DNA of 37,790 nucleotides, from the NCBI GenBank assembly GCA_005191425.1, contig SUPR01000027.1, forward strand, positions 1 to 37,790. Direction: 5' to 3'. A program made the translations under genes and the position numbers. The notes beneath the pieces are model-generated. The model did not search any database. It was given only the letters and a program-made list of their open reading frames with translations, and was not told the origin of the DNA. Below, piece by piece: positions 26,074 through 34,552 of this stretch. Within the stretch, counting starts at the first letter, position 1. Each line of letters begins with the position of its first letter. Source of the DNA: Candidatus Helarchaeota ASGARD archaeon Hel_GB_B. Lineage in GTDB: Archaea > Asgardarchaeota > Lokiarchaeia > Helarchaeales > HEL-GB-B.

Positions 26074-26164
26074 ATGAGAATAAGGAGTATATACTGGTAA
26101 TAGATGATAATCTTGTTCTATTTTTTAAAATTATAACTGAAAGGTAATTCTAATAATGTAATAT

Positions 26165-26263
26165 AAAGAGAAATAGACCTAATACTTCTGTAAAATGCCA
26201 GTCTTAAAAATATTATTGTAGGGATTGTAATAGGTCTTTTTATGTTCAAAAAATATTAAAAAA
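26165..26263 (+). pseudogene. Decayed transposase zinc-ribbon remnant
   Basis: One frame reads SVKCQS, a stop, then KYYCRDCNRSFYVQKILKK. YYCRDCNRSF is the hallmark second half of the zinc ribbon at the N-terminus of many IS transposases (RYxCKDCGRxF). The rest of the transposase is absent. It lies between the decayed nuclease copy and the Hsp20 gene, on the same strand as the left remnant near 24640, and may be the other half of one interrupted element. Confidence 0.5.
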
Positions 26264-26284
26264 ATAAAATTTAATTAAATATAA

Positions 26285-26755
26285 TTATTCTTTTTCATCA
26301 GTATTCTTTTCTTGCATTTCCTTTTTTTCGTCTAAAGTTTCAATTTCAATTTTTTTAGGTGGTTCTATTTCGGTTTTATTTAATATAATTTTTAGGATTC
26401 CATTTTCCATATTTGCTTTAATATTTTCTTTATCGACATTTTCAGGTAATGTTAAGCTTCTTGAAAAGTTTTGACGAGAAATCTCTTTATATATATAGCA
26501 ACCTTCTTCATCTTTTTCTTCTTTTTTAGTTTCTTTTTCTGATTTTATGGTCAAAATATCATTTTTAATTTCGATATTAATGTCGCTTTTGTCAAAGCCT
26601 GGAACTTCTAATTTAATTTCATAATGATCGTCAAGTTCTTTAATATCCATCTTAGGCATTTCGAATCGAGTTGTTATTTCAAATGGTTCAATAAATAAGT
26701 CATCAAAAAATCTATCTATATCAAACAAACTATGTGGTCTTAATATCAAACTCAT
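26285..26755 (-). CDS. Small heat shock protein, Hsp20/alpha-crystallin family
   Basis: ATP-independent chaperone that holds unfolding proteins. The 156-residue protein has a short N-terminal region (RPHSLFDIDRFFDDLF), then the alpha-crystallin domain (about 30-130) starting PKMDIKELDDHYEIKLEVPG, with the FSRSLTLPENVD loop and the ENGILKI signature. A charged acidic/lysine tail follows. Length and order are normal for archaeal sHSPs; the usual C-terminal I-x-I motif is replaced by KKIEIETL. The ATG has a strong GAGGTGAT ribosome-binding site. Just upstream a perfect palindrome abuts a TATA-like box, so heat-responsive control is likely. It stands alone. Confidence 0.92.
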   Translation of the reverse strand: MSLILRPHSLFDIDRFFDDLFIEPFEITTRFEMPKMDIKELDDHYEIKLEVPGFDKSDINIEIKNDILTIKSEKETKKEEKDEEGCYIYKEISRQNFSRSLTLPENVDKENIKANMENGILKIILNKTEIEPPKKIEIETLDEKKEMQEKNTDEKE

Positions 26756-26832
26756 TCCACATCACCTCATTTTATCTTAATTATCAATGTTTTGATATTT
26801 TTTTCAAGCATTTTAATCAATTTATTAAAGAC

Positions 26833-26857
26833 ACATTTATATGTCACACTTTGTGAC
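26833..26857 (-). promoter_or_regulatory. Hsp20 promoter: palindrome GTCACA-N3-TGTGAC next to a TATA-like box
   Basis: GTCACACTTTGTGAC (26843-26857) is a perfect 6+3+6 palindrome. Reading toward the Hsp20 gene it is followed at once by ATATAAAT, a good archaeal TATA box 80-90 bases before the ATG. A regulator bound there would block TBP/TFB, as archaeal heat-shock repressors such as Phr and HSR1 do at their own sites. The identity of the regulator is not known from this window. Confidence 0.6.
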
Positions 26858-27170
26858 TATAGAATGAACGACTATTTATAAATTTTTCGAAGTTAAATTT
26901 TTAACAAATCTCAATTAAAACACAAAAAAATTAACATTTTTTTCATATTTATTTTAAAATTTGATTAGATAACCAAGTAATTATGAAAATTAATCAATGT
27001 ATGATAAAAAGAAAATTGAAAATTTTTTCTATAAAAATATATTAAAAGATATTTTTCAAATAAATTTAAAATAATTGGTCATAAATATTTATTTTAAATA
27101 AAATAATAAGTAAGAGTAGTTCTATAAGAATTTCCATTAAATATTTAATAAACATTTAAAAAATAGGAAT
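26858..27170. other. Gene-free AT-rich gap
   Basis: Between the Hsp20 promoter and the transglutaminase-like gene I see only AT-rich DNA with A and T runs; the longest ATG ORF is about 14 codons. The promoter of the transglutaminase-like gene must lie in its right half (ATATTTAATAAACATTTAAA is TATA-like). Confidence 0.4.
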
Positions 27171-28013
27171 ATGTATGTTAATTTAATTTTTTCAAATAAG
27201 ATGCTTATTCATAGTGGAAAAATAGAGTCTGGATTTATTAAATGGGCTTTATATGGGTTTAGTAATCATCATTTAAATCCAGAAGTTTTTGAAATACAGC
27301 CGAAAGCCAAAATAAGGACAGAAGGAGAGGAAAAAAATACTTTTGCTTATTTTAAGATATCCAAATTGTCAGCTGGGGATGAATTTAATTTCAGGTGTGC
27401 AATTCAATTTTATACAATTCCCCTCAATATTCCTTTAATAAGTTTTAGTTTTAATGAGTATCCAAATCAAATAATTACTAAGTATTGTAGTTATTCAAAA
27501 TATTGGCCAATATACGATAAAGAAATACAAAAAATAGCGGCAGATTTAAAGAAGGAATCAAAAAACGATGTTAAAAAATTTTTAAAGGACACTTATAAAT
27601 TCGTAGAAAAATCAGTCAAATTGCGAGAAAATATGAATGAACGACTTGGGGCGTCAAGAGCTTTACAGGAGAAAATAGGTGATTGTGATGAATTTTCTGA
27701 TTTATTTATAACCATTTTAAGGGCAGCAAAAGTCCCAGCAAGAAGAGTTGTTGGAATATACATCTCAAAAAACAAGCACGAATTTCATGCATGGACTGAA
27801 GTATTTATACCGCATTATAATACATTTATTCCTTTTGATATTGCATTAAACTATTTTTCAAGTATATCTCAATTTCATATTATCCGGTTAAAAATGGCTC
27901 AATCTGAATATCCTCCATTTGTATATGTAAAATATAAAGGTTCTTCAAATGTAAATTTAGAATTTACAGAAAACGATTTAGAAAAAATTGAAATTTTATA
28001 TCCTAACGAATAA
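27171..28013 (+). CDS. Transglutaminase-like superfamily protein
   Basis: Predicted papain-like thiol enzyme of the transglutaminase core family, which in archaea and bacteria often acts as a protease or peptide amidase rather than a cross-linker. The catalytic triad is complete: Cys172 in GDCDEFSDLF, His206 in HEFHAWTEVFIP and Asp223 in FIPFDIALN. The core occupies about residues 130-230. The first 100 residues are beta-rich and resemble an immunoglobulin-like leader domain. Unusually there is no signal peptide or membrane anchor, so the enzyme appears cytosolic. It stands alone, facing the GH2 gene. Substrate unknown. Confidence 0.85.
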   Translation: MYVNLIFSNKMLIHSGKIESGFIKWALYGFSNHHLNPEVFEIQPKAKIRTEGEEKNTFAYFKISKLSAGDEFNFRCAIQFYTIPLNIPLISFSFNEYPNQIITKYCSYSKYWPIYDKEIQKIAADLKKESKNDVKKFLKDTYKFVEKSVKLRENMNERLGASRALQEKIGDCDEFSDLFITILRAAKVPARRVVGIYISKNKHEFHAWTEVFIPHYNTFIPFDIALNYFSSISQFHIIRLKMAQSEYPPFVYVKYKGSSNVNLEFTENDLEKIEILYPNE

Positions 28014-28098
28014 AAAGTAATTAATTGGATAATATTTAAATTAGTATGGGTAAAACATTTTTCCAGTTAAAATTAGTAATTATAATTTCCTTATAATA

Positions 28099-29904
28099 TT
28101 AAAAATCTCTTTTGTATTTATCGGAATAAAATTTATCTGCCTTTTTTGATTCTAATATATTAACAATATTAATAATTTTAAAAACAAATGTGAAAAAAAA
28201 GCCAAAGGGAATTGCTAATCTAGAAATGAAGGTAAATTTTCGTGTAATTCTCTTTTTTTTAAGAATTTTTGGTAATAATCTTGCAATTAATTTAAATTCG
28301 TTTTTATCAGAAACAATACCTTTTCTATTAAAACCATTTTGATATTTATTGTCTCTAAAGGCACTTTTGAAGTCTCTATAGATCCAAATGAACCAACCAG
28401 AAATCCAATCTTTTGAATTAAAAATTTCTATAGACCTAATCAAAATTGAAGCCTGTTTTTCTTCTGAAAAGCGCTCGAAAATGTTAGAATGATAATTATA
28501 TTTTGCTCCAGCTCCAAATTCTGTAATAAACCAAGGTTTATTATAACATAAAGATATGCCTCGCGTCATCTCAAGTATAAAATTTAAATTTTTTTCGCTT
28601 AACAAATACCAACCGAAGTATTCATTTAAAGTAGCTATGTCTGTTTTAGACCGATAATGATCTGACAAGAAACGTGATGAAACATAGCTAATAGGCCTAG
28701 ATGGGTCTATTTTCTTTGCAAAACTTATTAAATTTAAAATAAATTTGTGGCAATCATACGATTCAATAGGTATTTCATTTCCTACAGACCAAAAAATAAC
28801 TGATGGATGATTAAAATCTCTATATATCAAATCCTGAATCATTTTAGCTGCTAATTTAAATACTTTTGGGCTCTTGAAATTGATATTCCAATAGACTGGA
28901 ATTTCCTCGAGTATCAATAACCCAATTTTATCAGCCAAACAAAGAAGTGATTCATCATGAGGATAATGGGCAGTTCTAATTGCATTAAACCCTAATTTTT
29001 TAATATTTAATAAGTCCTTTTTTCTCAATTCAAATGGAATGGCCCTCCCAAATGGTATTAACTCCTCATGAAGATTAATACCGTATAATTTAATTTTTTT
29101 ATTATTGAGATATAAAAATCGTCCATTAATTTTAATTTCTCTAATTCCAAATTGGATTTTTGTAAAATAATTACTGTCGCTAAAATTTAATAAAATTGTA
29201 TAAATATTAGGAGTATCAGGAGACCAAAACAACGGATTTTCAATGTGGATATAAAAAACCCCTTTTTCAGTATCTGGTTTAACTTGACCTTTTAAAATAG
29301 TCTTATTTGTAAATTTAAGTTCATAATTGAATGATTTTACTTCTGTAATATAATATTTACATATTAATTTTGCAGAATTTTTGCTAATTTGAGTATAAAT
29401 ATGCACCCAATCTATTCGACTCTTAGGTAGAATCTCATAAAATACATCTCTATATATTCCACCCCAGTTATACCAATCAAAAAGTTTGCTAGGGATTCTA
29501 TTTTTTTTCCTAATATTATCAACTTGAACAGCAAGATAATTTTTTTCGGATTTTTTAAGATATGAATTTTTAATTTTAAATTTAAATGGTAAGAAACCAC
29601 CTTCATGCAAACCAATATAATTATTATTTAACCAAATTTTTGTTTGATAATTACTACCGTTGAACAACAAAAAGAATTCCTCGTTATTTTCGTCTAATTC
29701 ATTTATTTCAAAAATTTTAAAATACCAACATATCCCTTCATATTTTTCAAGTCCCTGATAAGAATTCCAGCTTGACGGAATTTGGATTTTTTTAAAATTC
29801 GAAATTCTATTTTTAATATTTGAGATTAAAAACAATTTATTCTTAATTCCATCATTATTAAAATCAACGTAAAATAGCCATTCTCCCGAAAGTAGTTTTT
29901 TCAT
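28099..29904 (-). CDS. GH2 glycosidase, beta-glucuronidase-like, with a C-terminal hydrophobic segment
   Basis: Glycoside hydrolase family 2 enzyme that cleaves beta-linked sugars with retention. Order: sugar-binding jelly-roll (about 1-160), immunoglobulin-like domain (160-260), TIM barrel (about 265-545). The acid/base Glu377 is in WSVGNEIP and the nucleophile Glu462 in WFITEFGAGA. Two features favour beta-glucuronidase over beta-galactosidase: LNEYFGWYL (compare LNRYYGWYV in E. coli UidA) and NRKGI (526-530), equal to the N-x-K carboxylate-binding motif. There is no signal peptide, but residues about 561-584 (IPFGFFFTFVFKIINIVNIL) form one hydrophobic stretch that could tail-anchor the protein. 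Single gene; no transporter beside it. Confidence 0.85.
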   Translation of the reverse strand: MKKLLSGEWLFYVDFNNDGIKNKLFLISNIKNRISNFKKIQIPSSWNSYQGLEKYEGICWYFKIFEINELDENNEEFFLLFNGSNYQTKIWLNNNYIGLHEGGFLPFKFKIKNSYLKKSEKNYLAVQVDNIRKKNRIPSKLFDWYNWGGIYRDVFYEILPKSRIDWVHIYTQISKNSAKLICKYYITEVKSFNYELKFTNKTILKGQVKPDTEKGVFYIHIENPLFWSPDTPNIYTILLNFSDSNYFTKIQFGIREIKINGRFLYLNNKKIKLYGINLHEELIPFGRAIPFELRKKDLLNIKKLGFNAIRTAHYPHDESLLCLADKIGLLILEEIPVYWNINFKSPKVFKLAAKMIQDLIYRDFNHPSVIFWSVGNEIPIESYDCHKFILNLISFAKKIDPSRPISYVSSRFLSDHYRSKTDIATLNEYFGWYLLSEKNLNFILEMTRGISLCYNKPWFITEFGAGAKYNYHSNIFERFSEEKQASILIRSIEIFNSKDWISGWFIWIYRDFKSAFRDNKYQNGFNRKGIVSDKNEFKLIARLLPKILKKKRITRKFTFISRLAIPFGFFFTFVFKIINIVNILESKKADKFYSDKYKRDF

Positions 29905-30007
29905 GATATTTACCTTATTAAAATCGAATTTAGGATTTGGTAATCAAAAAATAATCTTTAAAAGTATGCTATAATAAATTTTAATATTAATATAACCTCT
30001 ATAAGGG

Positions 30008-31456
30008 GTGAAAAATAAAACGATAGAACCGTCAATACCTAACGAAATTCTAAAAGCACTTGAGCAGAATGGTTTTACTTTATTGATTAAAGGCGATGCT
30101 GGTACTGGAAAAACTACTTTAAGCCTAGAGATATTAAAATTTGCAAAATCTAAAATTTATATTAGTTCTAGAATATCTCCTACAATGATTAAAAAGCAAT
30201 TTCCATGGTTAGAAAATGAAGACATTATTTTTATTGATGCAACACAAACCTTTTTTCAAGAAGACAGTATAACAACCCAAATTGAGCGTGCAATAAAATT
30301 TAGGGAAATGCCTGGTTTTTTACAAAAGTTATACGAAATTGTTAAAAATAAAGATTCCTCTACCATAGTAGTAATAGATTCTTGGGATGCGATTTACAAT
30401 AGTATTTTAGAAGAGTCATTAGAATCTAAAAGAATTGAAACAGTTCTTACTGAAATGGTTCGGTTTTTAAAATTCAATTTAATATTAATCACTGAATCCA
30501 ATCAAACTTCACTAGATTATATTTCTGATGGTGTTGTAGAATTAAAAAGTGAAATTATTTGTAATAGAAGTAAAAGAGTTATAAAAATAAAAAAGATGAG
30601 AGGAATTGAAATTACACAACCTGAATATCTTTTTTCATTACACCAATCCAGGTTTAAGCATTTTCAGAGAATGATGGAATTTATTCCTCTTAAAAAGTTA
30701 AACAATAAACCTCCTTTAATCAAAAATACTAAAAATAAATTATTAAGTTATTCAGAGTCATTAAACAATTTTTTCAATTATGGGTTAAAAAGGGGCACTA
30801 TTAGTTTACTTGAAATTAGTGAGGATGTTGGGTTCGATTATATTTGGGTCCTAATTCCAATAATGATTAATCAGTTGCAACAAAATCACGGGATTACTTT
30901 AATCCCAGATGAAGGATTAGATTTTAAAGTTATATATAATGTACTTTCCAGATATATATCTCAAGATATTCTCGAAAAATATTTAACATTTTTTGATTTT
31001 TCTCCTACCTATACTGAACCTAATGAATTTATCAAATTAATAAGAATACTTGACTATAAAAAAGATATTGAGCATATTTATAACGATATTAAAGAGGACA
31101 TGATAAAAAAGATAACTGAACGACAGAACCTTTCACAAGACCAAATTTATGGTGGTACTGCCTTTTTTGGTAGTAATAGATTCGAAAATCGGTTCGGAAT
31201 CGAAAATATAAAGAAATATCTTATAGTAATTGGTGAATTTATTAAATTATTTAAAACTAGCAGGATGGTCTATATATCTTATTTTAATCAAAAAATCCGA
31301 GAGATTATTTCTCCAATGGTCTCCACTCATTTTAAAATTGAAAAAATTTGTAATGTCATGGTAATCTATGGAGAACGTCCGTTCGCTAATATGCATGTAA
31401 TTATAATAAATTTTGATAAAGGTTATCCGGAAATTAATTTATATCCCATAGTCTGA
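30008..31456 (+). CDS. RecA/KaiC-superfamily ATPase, GvpD-like
   Basis: P-loop ATPase of 482 residues. Walker A is GDAGTGKT (29-36), followed by LSLEILKFAKSKIYISSR as in KaiC and GvpD proteins; Walker B is in STIVVIDSWDAIYN (about 117-130). A second half (about 230-482) has no P-loop and ends in a beta-rich domain. Haloarchaeal GvpD represses gas-vesicle genes, but no gvp genes are in this window, and the family is widespread in archaea without gas vesicles. The start is GTG, with AAGGGG directly before it. The ATP-grasp gene follows after 40 bases, suggesting one transcript, though the functions have no obvious link. Confidence 0.7.
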   Translation: MKNKTIEPSIPNEILKALEQNGFTLLIKGDAGTGKTTLSLEILKFAKSKIYISSRISPTMIKKQFPWLENEDIIFIDATQTFFQEDSITTQIERAIKFREMPGFLQKLYEIVKNKDSSTIVVIDSWDAIYNSILEESLESKRIETVLTEMVRFLKFNLILITESNQTSLDYISDGVVELKSEIICNRSKRVIKIKKMRGIEITQPEYLFSLHQSRFKHFQRMMEFIPLKKLNNKPPLIKNTKNKLLSYSESLNNFFNYGLKRGTISLLEISEDVGFDYIWVLIPIMINQLQQNHGITLIPDEGLDFKVIYNVLSRYISQDILEKYLTFFDFSPTYTEPNEFIKLIRILDYKKDIEHIYNDIKEDMIKKITERQNLSQDQIYGGTAFFGSNRFENRFGIENIKKYLIVIGEFIKLFKTSRMVYISYFNQKIREIISPMVSTHFKIEKICNVMVIYGERPFANMHVIIINFDKGYPEINLYPIV

Positions 31457-31496
31457 TAATTAAAATCTTTTAATCTAAATTATAAATTGAACCTAA

Positions 31497-32720
31497 ATGA
31501 ACATCTTTATTTTTGAGTACTTAACTGGTGGCGGATTTATTAATGATAAGCTACCACCATCTCTTGTATGTGAAGGCGCAGCAATGCTTTTAACATTGAT
31601 AAAAGGGTTAAACCCCGATTTTGATGTTAAAATTTTATTAGACTACCGATTAGCCGGGTATAAGGAGTTTTTTAAAAACATTTCCCCTAAAATAATTAAG
31701 AATACAAGCGATTTCAATGAGAATTTCAAAGATTATATTAATAATTCTGATTATTATCTCATAATAGCGCCTGAGTTTAATAATATATTAAGAGATTTAA
31801 CTCTAGAAGCTGAAAATAGTAGCGCAATTAATTTAGGATGTAATTCATATTCTATTGAAAAAACTGGAAATAAATTTGAGACTTTTAAAAAATTATTTCA
31901 TTTAAAAAAGTATTTGCCGGCTACTCTAAAAGCAAATCATAGCAATGCTAAAATTAGCGAAATTTATAAATTTTGTAAAGATTTAGGCTATCCTGTAGTT
32001 TTTAAGCCAATTGATGGCGTAGGTGGAGGTGGGATCAGTCTAATTAGGAATAAAGATGAAATAAATCCAGGAATTAAAAAAATTAAAATCAATTCCAATG
32101 AAAATGAATTTATTATCCAAGAATATATTAAAGGAAATGATGTCAGTGTATCTCTTTTTATTGATAATAATGTAATCCATCCTTTAACTTTAAATGGACA
32201 GCTTATAACTTTAGGTGATATAACAAATGAAACGAAATATAACGGTGGTTATATTCCATTCAATAATCGGGATTTTAACCATGATGATATTTTTAAAATT
32301 GCGATTGATTGTGTGTCTTCGATTACCGGATTAAATGGATATGTTGGAATCGATTTTGTAATAGGTGAAAAACCATCTATCATTGAAATAAACCCAAGAT
32401 TGACTACTTCCTATATTGGTGTTAGAGAACTCCTTAAATCTGACTTATATACTCAAAAAATTATTGGTACAATCATAAAGCCAGAGATTGATACTCATAA
32501 GAACGTATATTTTACAAGATTAGAACTTAGAAATGTACATCACCGTATAATAGAAAAATCTGAATTTAATAAGTTAATTCTTTCTAATTTGATAACGCCA
32601 TTTTTTAAATTTAAGGATAATTATTCTGGATTTATACTTTTAAAATCAAAATCTTTTAAAAAGAACCTAAAGAAATTAACTAGGATAAAAAATTTTATTT
32701 TAAAAAACAAAATTAATTAA
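31497..32720 (+). CDS. ATP-grasp ligase (COG1821-like, possibly MfnD-type)
   Basis: ATP-dependent carboxylate-amine ligase of the ATP-grasp superfamily, 407 residues. The N-terminus FIFEYLTGGGFIND is typical of archaeal COG1821-like members. The ATP-grasp fold shows VVFKPIDGVGGGGI (glycine-rich loop, about 161-180), FIIQEYIKGNDVSV, and the metal-binding end GIDFVIGEKPSIIEINPRLT. I believe MfnD, the tyramine-glutamate ligase of methanofuran synthesis, belongs to this group, and Asgard archaea use methanofuran-type C1 chemistry, but I cannot prove that assignment from sequence. Other members ligate other amino acids or amines. Flanked by the KaiC-like ATPase and the pyruvate-kinase-C-like gene on the same strand. 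Confidence 0.7.
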   Translation: MNIFIFEYLTGGGFINDKLPPSLVCEGAAMLLTLIKGLNPDFDVKILLDYRLAGYKEFFKNISPKIIKNTSDFNENFKDYINNSDYYLIIAPEFNNILRDLTLEAENSSAINLGCNSYSIEKTGNKFETFKKLFHLKKYLPATLKANHSNAKISEIYKFCKDLGYPVVFKPIDGVGGGGISLIRNKDEINPGIKKIKINSNENEFIIQEYIKGNDVSVSLFIDNNVIHPLTLNGQLITLGDITNETKYNGGYIPFNNRDFNHDDIFKIAIDCVSSITGLNGYVGIDFVIGEKPSIIEINPRLTTSYIGVRELLKSDLYTQKIIGTIIKPEIDTHKNVYFTRLELRNVHHRIIEKSEFNKLILSNLITPFFKFKDNYSGFILLKSKSFKKNLKKLTRIKNFILKNKIN

Positions 32721-32770
32721 ATAAATTCAGATAAAATCATATTAAAATTAATTTGGTGTGAAATTTCAAA

Positions 32771-33334
32771 ATGACTGAAGTAATTTATTTTGATAAAGCA
32801 GGTGCATCCAATACAGAGGATGCATTACAAGCTGCCAAGAGATGTGCAACAGCAAATAATATTAAGAAAATAGTAATAGCAACGACAACAGGTGAAACTG
32901 GTGTTAAAGCTTCCAAGATATTAAACGGATTTGATTTAATATTTGTAACCCATGCTTATAGTTTTATGAAAACTGGGGAACAAGAATTAAAAGAAAATAA
33001 TAAAGAGATTTTAATAAAAAATGGAAAAATTGTAACAGGCGTACATGCGTTATCTGGTGTTGCAAGAGGTATACGATCAAAATTAAAAAGTTGGGATCCA
33101 GTTGAGTTAATAGCATATGCGATGAGAGTAATTTTTTGTCAAGGAATAAAAGTCGTTCTGGAGATAGTAATGATGGCGGTTGATTCAGGTGTAATTGAGT
33201 ATGGGGAAGAGGTTGTGGCTATTGCAGGTACAGGTACAGGTGCAGATACTGTATGTTTAATTAAGGCTGCAGATACTTCGCATTTTTTTGATCTAAGATT
33301 AAAAGAAATAATTTGTAAGCCAAGAAATTTCTAA
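32771..33334 (+). CDS. Pyruvate kinase C-terminal-like domain protein (COG1751-like)
   Basis: Stand-alone copy of the alpha/beta domain found at the end of pyruvate kinase, 187 residues. Visible motifs are NTEDALQAAKRCATANNIKKIVIATTTG, GVHALSGVARGIRSK, and EVVAIAGTGTGADTVCLIKAA, which together form the conserved core of archaeal COG1751 proteins. It lacks the barrel and active site of pyruvate kinase, so it cannot act as that enzyme; a ligand-binding role is likely but unproven. It lies about 50 bases after the ATP-grasp gene on the same strand and probably shares its transcript. It faces the DUF389 gene, whose stop is 18 bases beyond. Confidence 0.75.
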   Translation: MTEVIYFDKAGASNTEDALQAAKRCATANNIKKIVIATTTGETGVKASKILNGFDLIFVTHAYSFMKTGEQELKENNKEILIKNGKIVTGVHALSGVARGIRSKLKSWDPVELIAYAMRVIFCQGIKVVLEIVMMAVDSGVIEYGEEVVAIAGTGTGADTVCLIKAADTSHFFDLRLKEIICKPRNF

Positions 33335-33352
33335 TTATAAATTGTAAAAAGG

Positions 33353-34510
33353 TTAAGTGTCTCCACTTTTAATTTCATCTTTGATTTCTTCTTTAATTTC
33401 ATCTTTTAATTCTTTTTTTAATTCATCTCTAATTTCATCTTTAATTTTCTTGATTTCTTTAGATTCTTTACTCTTTTTACTTTTTATATGAAATTTCTTC
33501 TTTTCTAGAGATTTTTTAGGTTGTTCTCGTGGTGTTTCAGAAACTTTTTCTATTTCTGGTTTTTTTTCAGGTAATTTTGGTGGTCTCCACCATCGAATCC
33601 ATGTTTTTGATGGTTTTTTAATCTTTTTAATCTTAAAAATTAGGATTGCTGTTATATTAATACTTAAAATATTCACAATACAAATTAGAAAGCTACCCAA
33701 GCTAATAGAGAATTCGCCTAATATCAAAGTAATTCCGATGTTAACAATTGGTGGCATCAATGAAACGCCAACTGCAAGTCCGACTAATGAAGAATAAAAT
33801 TTACCCCCAGTTAATGAGAATCCGGTAGCAATACCTATTATAAGGGCAATAAAAAAGTCTAAGATAGTAACATTTTCACGTTTTAATATTTCCTGCGATT
33901 TTATGGGCAATGGAAACATAGAATTATTAAAATAATTTAATGAATAATATAAGAGTCCTATTAAAATCCCACAAACAACTGAAATTAAAAATCCAAATAT
34001 TTCGGTCTTAGCTGCTTTTTTTATTAAAATTTTATCTCTTATAATAATCCCAAAGCTAAGGCCTAAAATTGGACCCATTAAAGGTGCAAGTACCATTGAT
34101 GCCATTACAATTAGAACATTATCACTAATTAGACCAAACCCGGCAGTAAATGCGGACAAAATTACGAAAATAATGTAATCAATAGAGAATTCTGAATTAT
34201 TAGAAATATCTTTGAGTATTTCCTCAACCGAAATTTTTGAAGATATACGCTCTTTTTCCTTTGAAAGCATTTCAAGAGGTGGTAAAGTAGCTTTAACTTC
34301 TAAAATATCTATTATTCCATAGGAGCTACCTACACCAATTGAATTTAAAGATTCAATAATATCTGGAGCTTTTATATCCTGCACTCTAAATATAATAAGT
34401 GCATCCGTCTCTCCTTGAATTGTATGAATTCCCTTAACTTTTAATTCTAATAATTTATCTATGACTATCTTAAGTTTTTCTAGGGGAATTGTAATTTGAA
34501 TTTGTCTAAT
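33353..34510 (-). CDS. DUF389 membrane protein with a likely ATT start
   Basis: Archaeal-type DUF389 protein: an N-terminal ferredoxin-like domain, then about six to seven membrane helices with ILSAFTAGFGLISDNVLIVM and APLMGPILGLSFGIII signatures, then a long charged tail (SKESKEIKKIKDEIRDELKK). The family is thought to act in ion or small-molecule transport. The track starts at an internal GTG (34384), which would remove the front of the domain. Upstream in the same open frame the protein continues as RQIQITIPLEKLKIVIDKLL and IHTIQGETDALIIFRVQ, exactly the expected beginning. No ATG, GTG or TTG exists between there and the upstream stop. An AAGGATGG Shine-Dalgarno lies six bases before an ATT at 34510, giving about 385 residues. 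Confidence 0.75.
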   Translation of the reverse strand: MRQIQITIPLEKLKIVIDKLLELKVKGIHTIQGETDALIIFRVQDIKAPDIIESLNSIGVGSSYGIIDILEVKATLPPLEMLSKEKERISSKISVEEILKDISNNSEFSIDYIIFVILSAFTAGFGLISDNVLIVMASMVLAPLMGPILGLSFGIIIRDKILIKKAAKTEIFGFLISVVCGILIGLLYYSLNYFNNSMFPLPIKSQEILKRENVTILDFFIALIIGIATGFSLTGGKFYSSLVGLAVGVSLMPPIVNIGITLILGEFSISLGSFLICIVNILSINITAILIFKIKKIKKPSKTWIRWWRPPKLPEKKPEIEKVSETPREQPKKSLEKKKFHIKSKKSKESKEIKKIKDEIRDELKKELKDEIKEEIKDEIKSGDT

Positions 34511-34552
34511 AATTAGTCCATCCTTAAATATCTTATTTTTATAAGGTAATTA

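Noticed and set aside
30008-31456. Gas-vesicle regulation by the GvpD-like ATPase
   Set aside because: No other gas-vesicle gene is in the window and the family occurs widely in archaea without gas vesicles.
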